Shown one piece after another: positions 40,601-52,600 of a stretch of 64,000 nt of DNA. The notes beneath the pieces were generated by a model that searched no databases, was not told the DNA's origin, and saw only the letters and a list, made by a program, of their open reading frames with translations. Position numbers and translations under genes: made by a program. Location: contig NC_077222.1 in the NCBI RefSeq assembly GCF_024763615.1, forward strand, positions 48,484,001 to 48,548,000. Direction: 5' to 3'. The stretch's first letter is position 1. The number at the start of each line of letters is the position of its first letter. Source of the stretch: Phlebotomus papatasi. Lineage: Eukaryota; Arthropoda; Insecta; Diptera; Psychodidae.

Positions 40601-43600
40601 AACGTTGAAAATTATATTACATGCATATTTTAAAAAATTAATAAAGTTTGATAGTGACATTGCACCGTTTAAATTTGTGTTAATTTTAAACCGGTCAATT
40701 TGACCGGGTCTTGGTAGGTTTAGTGTTAATATTCAGTTGCTTGCACCGGGCGGGACTCGAATTCACAACTGTAAGAGTCGAGTCAGAGGTCTCATCCGCC
40801 CAAGACCCAACGGTCTTGCATATTCCGCCACTGAGATCCCTACGGGTTTTTACATGGGTTTTTGATTTGAAACCCGTATAAAGGGAAAAATTGAGAATAA
40901 ATTCATTTAAAAGAATCTCAATTTACTGTGATCAATACTGATAATTCTAATTTCAATCTGATTGGTAAAAATCACAAAGCAAACGACAGCCTTTGTGCGA
41001 AATTGCTTCACAATCTTTGTGAAGAAAATACCTTTCTTGGAAATCAATTTGGCAAATTCTCTTATCACTTTCAGATAAAGTATTATTTGCCATTTATATT
41101 TTAACAGTCTACTTGGAACAAACTCTCTGAGAGATTTTATTATCGTCTGAGTTCATATTAAACATGAATATTATATGTTTTTTACATTCAATAATAAAAT
41201 GCCAATTTCAACAAGATATCTGCAAAAAGGTGAATGTCGTTTTGAAAATTAATAATACATGGCATTAATGTCAACTAAATAAAGACGTCAGACATGATAA
41301 AACCATAGTAACATAAAATCTTGTCGAAAGAAATGGAATTAAGGAAGCGTCATTTAGTTGGTCGTCCTTTTGTTCCATACAACCATCATCCCCATGATAA
41401 TGGCAAAATTGGTCTGGAATCCTTGTCTCTCCTTCTTTTTATCAAAAATGCTTTCATTCTTCCCTTCAAAACCTCCCATCATATCTTTTTTCATTGCTCA
41501 ACCCATTTAGTTGATGTGTTGCATTTGATTGAAGAAGAAAGAATCAATCTCCTCTCTCCTTCACTTCCATTATTCATTCTTTGGGATAAGCGTTAAGCCA
41601 TTTCTCAAGCAATACCAACACGATTTCTTGTACGAAATTTCTTTTCTTTATGCACCTTTGTTGTATAGCATTAAACTGTTTCAATGTGAAAACACATTTT
41701 GTTCAATTTAATTTTTCTTGATGGATTTCTTTACAACCCATTCTAGTATATTAGTTCCATCATTCATGCTAACTCTAGCGAATATTATGGCTACATTAGA
41801 ATTATTCAATTGAGAAAAAAATCAATTCTTCAATTTCAGATGAAATTAAATTAATTAATCATTTTTTGAATTTCAATAAAAATTGAGAATAATGTACGGA
41901 TTGTGAAATTTTTTTTACTCAAAATATGAAAATTCAACACTACGTACGTATGTATGTTTACCATTATTTAAGATTACGAGGCCAATCGGTTTCTAAACAA
42001 ATTCTATATTTTTGAATTAAGAATGTGTATTCTACTGTTGGGGAAATTTATTTGCCAAGATGTATCTGCATGGTTGAATTTATGAAAGAAAATCTAGACT
42101 TTTCAACCGTTCTAAACTTTCTACCAACAACCAAGGAATATTCACTTTCAGCCACTTTAACTCTTTCGTCTCCTTTGGGACTCTGGGTACCCATGGAAAA
42201 AAGAATTTTTTTAGACTATTTAGAATCGATAAAATTCCGATTCTTGTGGATGATTACAAACTAGAAGGATGTCCAAATCTAGGATATTTTTTGCAGGATC
42301 CCAATTAACTCCTGAGCTAAGATATTTTTGGTCAAAAATCGTGAATTTTCGATTTTCTGCTTCCTTGCACATATTGTGACTTTTTTCATATTTCTAGACC
42401 CGAATAAGGAAAAACCTCTCGGGGCCAATAAGTATGATAACTAACAATTACAGATTACATAAATTCGAAAAACAGTTTTTTCTTAAATTTTCAAAAAACT
42501 TGTTCAAACTTTATGGGTACTCTCGTCCCCAAAAATCTAGAGGTCAAATGTAAGGTTATCCCGCCAATTGTTTTTTGACACTAACCCTATAAAAACATTT
42601 CAACATGGTGAGTTGGTGTGACAACTTGAGGTTATGTGTCTTCTAATTCGATCTGAAGGTCTTCCAAAAATATTTGACTGAATTCCGTGCTTTGATTTTC
42701 CATCAATTTGCCCCAAGAACAAGTACAGAAAAGGTAATATTAGTGATTTTCTCTTTTTCTTGTGTGTCTCGTAATATATTTTCTGGATTTTCTGTTTAGA
42801 TGACAGCTTCAATGAAAGATTTTCATGGTGAAGAAACTTTTATAGTCTTTGTGGACAACAGCGATGATGAGGAGTGTTTTGGAGCATTTCAGGATAGAGA
42901 GCTCATCGAAGTAGATGTCGGAGATGATGAAGAAATATCTCAGGAAAAGTTGAACCCAGATCTAGGCGAAACCATCCCCACTGTCGCGAAAAAGTCAAAG
43001 ATCTGCATACTTTTTCCGGACAATAGCGATGATGAGGAGGGTTTTGCCGGATTTGATGAGAACGTGTTGATGGCAGAAGGCGTTAATGTGGCGGAAGCCG
43101 AAAGGGTATCCCAGGAAAACTTGATTCCAGATACAGGTGAGTGCACTCCGGCTCTTGAGAAAAAGAGGAGACGCCCCCATGATGATATAATTGCTTCTGA
43201 GCAAGAGAGACAAAGGGAACGTGAAACAGAATTCATTTGGTCTAAAGAGTTCTCACCACATAATGAATCATCAAATAATTATCGATATGGTGCGATAAAG
43301 ATAGAGTTGGATAATGAAGATTTTACACCATATAATGTTTTTCTGAAGGCTCTATGTTTCACAGAGCTTGCTGCTCTTATTTGTAGTCAGAGTAAGCTTT
43401 ACATGCACCAGAAGGGTGTTGTTTTTGATATTGAGGTAGATGAGTTGAAGGCTTTTTTGGGTATAAATATAGTTATGAGTTACCATGTTTTGCCCAATTT
43501 GAAAGATTATTGGTCAAAGGATCCAGACACTCATGTTCAGTACATTGCTTCAGTTATGACGAGAACACGATTCCAGGAAATTCGAGCTGCCCTCCACTTC

Positions 43601-46600
43601 AATGATAATTTCAAGGCGGACAAAAGTGATAGGGCAAATAAAGTACGTCCTTTGATAAACCATTTCAATAAGTGCTTCCAAAAAGCTAAAGAGCCAACAA
43701 AGCAACAAAGTATTGATGAGCATATGATCAAATTTAAGGGGAGAAATTCAATGAAGCAATATATTCGCAATAAGCCCATAAAATGGGGTTTTAAGATGTG
43801 GTGTCGCTGCGACTCAACGACAGGATACCTCTTCGAATTTGACATATACCAAGGTAAAAAGTCGCAGACGGAGTATGGGTTGGGCGAAGAAGTAATCCTG
43901 AAGTTGTGTAAAAAAAATTGAAAATATTGGTTGCGAAGTTTTCTTCGATAATTTTTTCAATACGGTCAGGCTGCAACATATTTTGCTTGCAAAAAACATA
44001 TTTGCATGCGGCACCGTACAAAAAAATCGCAAAAATTTGCCAGAACTGAATCCAGATAAGAAGATGAAGAGAGGAGACATTGATTGGCAGTGTTCAGGAC
44101 GCATTGTATGTGTAAAGTGGATGGACAATCGCTCGGTCATGCTCCTCTCAAATTATATGTCGCCAACAGAAATGGTGAAGGTGCAGAGACGGCAGTCTGG
44201 GACATCACAGAAGCTGGAGCTAAATTGTCCGAAAATTGTCCACACTTACAATCAACACATGAATGGGGTGGATATCATGGACCAGAAAAAGTCATATTAT
44301 GAGCAAGATAGAAAGTGCGCGGCAAAATTCTACCTAAAATTATTCTTTGATATTCTGGACATTGGTATAAACAACGCGTGCATCGTTTACAACGAAATGT
44401 CACAGGAGAAAGACATTGGAAGATCACTCACACTGCTGCAGTTCAGACAGGAAGTGGCTAGGTGTCTCATTGGTGATTATAGGAGTAGGACACGAGCGCC
44501 TCCCACTATTAGACATTCTAATGAACTACTTCAACCCCTCCAGCACTGTCCAGTTTGGATAAAAATAAGAAGCCGGTGCCACCTGTGTTATACGAAAAAT
44601 AAAGTAGACAACAGGACCTTTTGTAAATGTGAAGCATGCGGAGTGTATCTATGCTTCAATTCAACACGCAACTGCTTCAAACAGCATCATGATCCAAAAA
44701 GTATGTAAAAGGTGAAAAGAAAAGAATGTTTGGTTACATTTGCTTTTATTTATCAACATGGGGTAAATTAAGCTAATTCAAAACCTGCTCCAAATGGAAA
44801 CTTTTCGCTACTCCATATGGAAACGCCATTGTCATCATGATAAATACAGTACTAAATAATTATATTTATATATTTTCTATACCACAGTTTCATTATTTAG
44901 TTAATTTTGCTCTAAATAAAGCGAAAATCCATTCATATTCACACATTTTAATTTGTTAATTTCTCAGAAAAATTAAAAGTGTTCCTTTTCACCATCGAAT
45001 TTTTCTTCGATCGACCATGTTTTCCAATGAAAAACACAATGAGATGACTTTTGTTTATTTGTTTTGTTTAACATTTATATCATATTTCTGGCTAATTTTG
45101 GTTAAATTAAGTGTTAATCTTTATTGTTAATGGTACGTGAAGTTTTAAAATGAAATAATTACCTATTTCGTGAACAAAAAGGGTTTTTCTGAAATGTCTG
45201 CAAATACTTCAATAGGAAACCCAGAAAATATGATTTTTTTGGAGAGATTTTCTTGTTGTTTTAGATGGGAAAGAAGAAAAGACAAGGAATAAGTACAAAT
45301 CCTGTACTCAGGAGCAACTCAACAAGGTTTTGGAAGCCTTTCGTCGCGGTTTCACTTACACTGTTTGTCTCCTATTAGAAACTTTCCCTTGTCTCCATTT
45401 GGATTTATTTGTTTCCAATAGAAGCATTTTACGCTCGCGTATTTTTCTTGTATTTAAGAAGCTTTTAAATTATATCTAAAGAATTTTCACAAAACAGTAA
45501 CACTCTAGAAGAGTCAAGGATCAAATTTATGTAATTCTCTTCAGAAAAAATATAAACTATGTGTTGAATCTTCTGTCAAAGTCAAAGCATCTGGAAATAG
45601 TTTTGAATTAGGACATTTACCCTACTTTCTTTGTAAGTCGATACAGCGAGTTCAACGATTGTCCTTCTGAAGCTGAGTTTCTTATTTATGTAAAATTTCT
45701 GGTGAACAATCTTTTCAGATTTGTCATTGATGCGAACGGATTATTCTGGACTTATCCATGGAGCAGTCCAACGAACCTTAGAATGTTCCCTCGAAAATTC
45801 CAAGCACAAGTGTTATTGGAATGTCTTTTTTTACATTCTGACGGATTGTTTGACAGATAGAAGTGTGCTGATTTTCCTCGGGAAAATTTTTCCTGATAAT
45901 GATGAATCCAGATTGTCCAGGAAGTGTTTTTTTGACTCTTGGGAAACTTTAATGTGTCTACAATAACATCGTGTTGAAAGAAATGTGTGTTAAAGTGTTA
46001 TTGTGTGAAATATGTTGAGGTATCTGTTGGCAAGCAGGAATTTAGTGTCTTCTTGACCACTTCCTGGACATCCCACAAGATACTGGTCAATAATTCTTCT
46101 TGTTTTAGTGATCAACATTGTAAAGGAGTCATTTGACACGCAAAAATAATTCACAAAATTGATATTATTGGCTTTTGGAAAATTGAAGTTTGTCCAAGTT
46201 TGTATCCTTTGCGTTCATTTGGGGACGAGAGTACCCATGAGTTTTCCAATTTCCCAGAGGCGGAGAAAATTCTTTTTCTACAAAAGTATCATATTTGACC
46301 ACTAAGACTTACAATAAAGTGAGTTTTACTGAAATTCGTTCGCTGGATATGTTGTGGTCCGGAAAGAGTTAAGCTCAATACGATTTAACCCATCTCTCGA
46401 ACCCATTTCAATTTTTCATTTGTACAATTCTCTGTGACACATTTTGAAATAGATTTTGACATTTTTTTTTCTTACACAACTTATGCCGTGCTAACTTATG
46501 CAGGTCTTGTGCCTGATGCTGTATCCTTAAAAATTGTTCCTTTTAAATTTTTTAGAGTGAATCTTGGTTATATTAGTTGATTTAAAATAGAATCACAATA

Positions 46601-49600
46601 AAATTGCATTAAATTAACGATAAAAATTTACGATAAAAATATATTACCGGTTAAATAAAAAGTATAACAGATCTATACCGATATTCCAATTTACGCTTTT
46701 CCAATTTCTTTGTAATGGTTATACAGAAAGTTTATCTTTTTATACCCTTTACCAGTGGCACATTGCATTTTGTCATTAAGTCAAAAGTCATTATCATTAT
46801 TACCAATCTATTATTTCGATAAGATATGTTTTATATTTAAGATAAAAGATATGAAAATGTAGAAATTATAAAAGATGCTCAAAAAGATTTTAGGGAATAA
46901 ATATTTTAATTGATCAACACAAAACTGGATCAAACCTTCTGACCTTTTAATATAAAATTTAATTAGGTTTAACACTTTAAGGACGATAGGGATACCGGTG
47001 TTCCAAAAAAGATCTTACTGTTTTCTAAAGTTTATGCTTGGCTCTTATGAAGTCAGAAAAAGTGATTTCTTCTGACCCCCAATTTTTGATCCTCTTGTTT
47101 TTAAATAGTTAATGGGATTAAAAATAATTAAATATTTATTTTGTACACTATTTGAATTCCTAGTTTTATTTAATATTTTCTTAGTAAACGCGTTTTTTAA
47201 TAAATTACCTTATTAAAACTAAATTTGCAAAAAAATATTGATTTTATTATTATTTATTTTTCATCCCTCAATTTCCCTGACATTGCCCATTTACAATTCA
47301 AAATTATCATAATAGTCACAATGAGACAAAGAAGTAGTGAGTTGGAAATATTGTTGAATAATATACAACTCGCTCCAATAAATCGTCACCCCCCAGTAGT
47401 ATAGGTCTCCAAAAGCAACATATCACCCCATATAGGCACCTTTTATTATTTTCCTCTCCATTATTGTGAAAGAGAATTAAATATTAATGGAGGAAAAGGG
47501 ATAAATGAAAGACATGACCTATTGAATATTCAAAAGCTATTTACTACACTTTGTCATTATTATTATCAACCTATTATCCTTAACCTGCAGCATAATCCTT
47601 TGCTATTTATAACGATGAGTAAAGTCTCATTTCCGGAAATGTTTTGCGAAAATGGATTAAGAGTGTCAAAAGGAAAATTATCAAGTATGAAATTTTTAAA
47701 ATTATGTAGTAAATTTTATAAATTAAAAAAAGCCAGAAAAAATAATCCAGAATAATTTAGCTTAATAGAAGCTAAGATTGAGAATTAGAAAAATCTTACA
47801 TTATGACTTTCTTCTTAATTCTTTGAGAATATTTCTCTCTGGAGAATTGTGATCTAATATAAGTTTTAATCCCATTATTCACACTGTAGATTGTCGCTGT
47901 GAAATCTAGCAATTTATCTATATATTAAGACATAGATAATACTTTCTTTTAGAAATCTTTGCATTATATTCTAAAATTTGTTGTATTGTAAAGTACAGCT
48001 TGACTCTTCTATGGAACAAGTCAAAACTTAAGAAAACATTTTATATAAGCTCTTAAAAGATTAATAATTTATTTTAAAGAATTTCTGAGAACACTTACCA
48101 AGGTGAGCATAAAAAATATGATAAAATTTAAGGCAAAATAATTTCCTTGACCGGAAATTAAAATCGAAATAATTTAGTAACAATTTTAAAGATATTTTTT
48201 ATTTAGAAAATTTTGAACAAAATAGAATTTGAAAATCAATTGACCGAAATTACGATGAAGATGGAATCAAAGTTCAATGAAACAGACATTGGATTTTTTT
48301 TAAATAAACTTTTGTTCTTTTAATATCTTCCTGGTCTATCTCTCGGTAAGGCGCAAAAACTTTTAGAAAATTGGATGTGTGAAATTGAGGGGAGAAATTT
48401 CGAGGGTGGGTATCATATTTTTTATACACTTACGTTCGGAGGTACTTTTCTCTCATACCGTTCCACCCCCTCCCCCCCTTCCAGCGAAAGAGCATGAGTG
48501 TGTTAGGGGGAAAACTTTCCAAAGTGTAGATTAAGGAAGTATGTTTTCAAAGAATACATACAAGAACGAAAATATTACGTAAATTCGTAAGAGGATTTTC
48601 ATGACTTGCCCCTCAGACACTAATCAACCTCTAAATATTCAAATGACTGAGCATGCAAAAATTATGCAATAAAAAGCACAAATCATCGGAAATATTTATA
48701 TAATAATAAAGTATATTTGTGTCATGTACATTGCTCCATATTATCAGCTCTCTTAAATCAAGCGCAATATTTGTTGATGTACCAAACACGAGGGGCTGTT
48801 GAAGGAAATTACATTTAGACATATCATGACCCCTTCACCCTTTTCCCCTTTCAATCAGACCCAACTAAACCCGTATAATGGGTGTGGAGCCACAAAATCT
48901 ATTGGCAAAATCAAATAGGGAAGAATAAAATTAAGCGCAACGATTTTTTCTCCTCCTTCTAAAAAATATTAACAAGAGGGTAAGGAATCAAGAGATTATT
49001 TTCACCGAATAACTTATCCAGTTTTCTCGTTAACCCTCTCCCCAACCCTTATGATGTACATATATTGCGTCTTTTCTCATCCACTTTTTTTTTTATTCTT
49101 ATATACATATAGACAGCATACTAGGAAGTTGAACGAACGGTAATGATTTCTAAATAAAGATAGAGATGAGTTCCGGATGGGAAAGATGTAAGGAGGAAGA
49201 TTGGAGAAGAACCTTATTATTTCATTAATGTCATCTATATCTTCCTGTATTGTCTGACAATCACCCCAATGTCCGTTTTATTGTTGCATTGACTAAAGCA
49301 ATATAGTGAAAAATAATCAAAACAAATAAAACTTTCACAATAGTTGAACATGAAATACTAATTAAGCGATAAAATGGTCCAGTTTAAAAGAATTTGCAGT
49401 TACGCAATTATGGAATTAAATTTTAAATTATTGGAAATAATTAAATATAAATCTTTTATTATTTTCTCTTTTATCCCAATTATTTGAGGAAAAAAATGGT
49501 ATTTTTAGTATCAATTGTATGAAATTATTGTAGGAAAATTTAAGTTTGAAACCAATGGTTTCAAAATTGACTAAAATATCTATATTTCCTAATAACTTTA

Positions 49601-52600
49601 AGATTGTAGAATAGACTCTTGCTTATCCGTATACTCTTCGTCCGATTAATACAAAATACTCTGGGCAAGAGTTAAATTTTAAAAATTTCCTTTACAGTTC
49701 ACGTTTTGGGAGTTTTTGTTGAAGCAAGTGTGATTCTTTCTCACTGTGACTTTTTGGAATGTATGAAAATCCAACGAGAATGTCGATTCCATCAGATCAA
49801 GACTAAGGGGTCAATTCCCAATAAAATGTGTTATGTGTTATGGTAACATGTGTTATTATAACACTTAACACATGTTAAGCTCATAACACATCCGAGCAAT
49901 TCCCAATAAATGATTTTGGAGAATTTTATGGTGTGTTATGATAACACATGGAGACTTGATGACTGCGCCATCTAATGTAAAGCATTTCCCGCGATTAGCG
50001 CCATCCATTGTACGTTTTGGCCTCTGACAACCCCATTTGGAAATTATTTTTGTAATTATTTTTTTCAAAATATGGTAATTTTTATTAAAAGAGATTTGTT
50101 TAGGTGCGAGATACATTATTATTTGTCTCAAAATGTTTTGTGTTGTACTGGGCATGAATTGGTGTGACATTTAGTTGCCCAATTATTTGAAAATTCACAA
50201 GAAAAAAATATACATAGACAACAGAAAAGCAGTATTGGAGTGTAAGAGAAAAATGGACAGATAAGACTTGATCAGCTTATTGTAGATGAGATTGCAGCTG
50301 ATGTTGGGAAATGGCATGCAGTGATAATAGTATGAAATTCTGAAACACATTCAAATTTTGTATTAAATAAAATAATCTAGAATTTGAATGAATATTGGCA
50401 AACATTTTCAAACAATAAAATATAGAAAAAAATCTTTAATCAATAATAAATCTGCACATGTCACAATAATATGATATATTTTTGAAAATAAAAAAAAAAC
50501 AAATATTAACAATAATTTTAAAGTCAAAAAATAGTAATCATTTTAAAAATGAAATGGAATGGAACGATATATTAAAAAATAGTTGCCTGGGGTTGGAAAG
50601 TGGAAATGTTTTGGGTAAAAAATGTGACTTATTATTAAGTATTAAAAAAAAACATATTCATCAATAATCGTGAGTCATAATAGTCCTTATTTGCATTATT
50701 TCAACAGTTTTTTCCTTGAATCACTTTTTAACACAATCATAAATGCTCCTCGAGAGGTTGTGTTACAGATAACACAAGCCGTAGAACAAAATGATGTGTT
50801 ATGTGTGTATGGAGAATACCAATATTCCATAACACATGTTTGGAGACATTTTTAACACATCCGCCATTTTGATTATAACATGTGTTATCGGGAATACCAA
50901 TTTATAGCCGTACTCACTATGGCGCTGTTATCTTGTAATATCGTTATCTCGTTATTTCGTTATGTTCTCGTAATGTATTTTATAAATGAAAAATTATAAC
51001 AATATAACAGATTACGGAGATTACGAGATAACAACGCCATAGTGAGTACGGCTTATGTGTTATCTCGAGATAACACACGATAACACATAACACATGTTAT
51101 TGGGAATTGACCCCTAACTCCACAAAGATACGCAAACAGGAATTCAAAAAGTGACATTTTGGTCCCACTTGCACGGATAAGCGAGAGTCCTATGTACTTG
51201 GATTTTCTAAATAACTATTTGAAAAAATGGTAATCAATGTTTTGTAAAATCTTTCACCAATTCGACTTGTAAAAAATATTTTCGTTCCAATTTTCTTATA
51301 TTCCTTAGATGTGACCTTTTTCATCCTCCTATTTTTTCCAACGATAAATTTAAGGCCTGTAAATTGCAATTGACAAATCATGATACAGTGCCCGTTTTGT
51401 AATCCAGATGATTGGGAGACAATATGACAGATGTTCACTTTGTAATCCGGATGGATTTTTTGAATTTGTTTAACGTCTCGAAAATATAATACAAGTTTCT
51501 TTTTTGTAGAATTAGAATAAAAGTTTTAAAGAAGATTATAAAGACATTAATTAGAGAATTCTATGCTATTATACTTCATTTATTAAACAAAAATATCACA
51601 GGATAATTCATTTTCATTGGTGAAGATACATATGACCTCAAAATTATTTTAAATGTAACCGTCGATAACTCGTCTGGATTACGCCGATCCGGATCAGAGA
51701 GCGAGCACTGTATTTTGATTTTCGAACGTTGTTAATTCTAAAAGTTATTTTCAAAGATTTTGAATGACAATTTTTAATTTAATTTCAAATGTAATTTGAA
51801 GTCAAAATCTAAATTTTTACTTGGTGCATTTTGTCACAACGTCTATAATGGTGTCTACACGCTAGAAGCAATTTTCGTCAAAAATTGTCTTTTTAAAAAA
51901 AATCTGTCATTTCTGCCTACAAGGATAGGGGAAATTTTCTTTAAAAAGGCTTTTTTTTTTAAAGAAATTGCTTCAAGTGTGTAAAGGCCTTAAAGATTGT
52001 ATTTGGCGATATTATGGCTGTTATGAAAATTTTATGTAAGATCATCTCTATTTTAATATTTTAATCTTACCTAGCGCGAACTTCAAGTTCAAGATATAAT
52101 CTTGATCGGAAAGGACCTTAATCTAAACAGCGAGAAATATTATAGAGAATTTCAGTAATGTTAAGATATAATAGCGCTTATTATAATATATTAGATTCGG
52201 TGGCAGCCAAAATCCCGAAAGCCAAAATCCCGAACACCAAATTCCCGAAAAGGCCAAAATCCCGAAAGCCAAAATCCCGAATGTTCAAAATCCTGGAAGG
52301 GATGAAATTATATGGAAGAAAATGTTTAGAATAACTTTCCAAAACACAGAAGATTTCCCTTTGCCTCCAGAAAACGCGTGTGCAATCGTAGGAGTAGCTA
52401 TGGCACTTTTAAGAATTCGGTATTTTTGCTTTCGGGATTTTGGATCATTCGGGATTTTGGCTTTCGGGATTTTGACTGGGCCCCAAAAAATTCGAGTGTG
52501 ATCGAATTCTGATTCCAAACGCCTCCCTCTAGGTACTGAAAATTAACCGGATTTCTAAAATAAAAATATCAAAACATTGCACTGTTTTTGCAAATCTATC

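Larger units (their letters stand above)
42161..46368 (+). mobile_element. piggyBac-type DNA transposon, nearly full length
   Basis: 4208 bp flanked by TTAA at 42157-42160 and 46369-46372, the piggyBac-superfamily target duplication. Short terminal inverted repeats CTCTTTC / GAAAGAG sit directly inside the TTAA. Longer inverted subterminal motifs recur: GGGACTCTGGGTACCCATGG near the left end, GGGTACTCTCGTCCCC at about 42518, and the inverse of the latter near 46223. It encodes one transposase in two pieces (see 42800-44708). It sits in tweety intron 1, antisense to the gene. The 55700-56714 element shares both ends and lacks the coding region. Confidence 0.93.
49610..51195. mobile_element. 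outer pogo-like element of a nested insertion
   Basis: The left end AGACTCTTGCTTATCCGTA and right end CACGGATAAGCGAGAGTC are inverse and resemble the AGACTCTC ends at 7716. Everything between 49807 and 51114 is a second element inserted into it. Exact edges are uncertain by a few bases. Confidence 0.6.

Noticed and set aside
41321..41711. Plus-strand frames of 91 and 60 codons
   Set aside because: No family resemblance and no splice context in the tweety intron.
42940..44140. Several minus-strand frames of 70-108 codons
   Set aside because: Shadows of the piggyBac-type transposase on the other strand.
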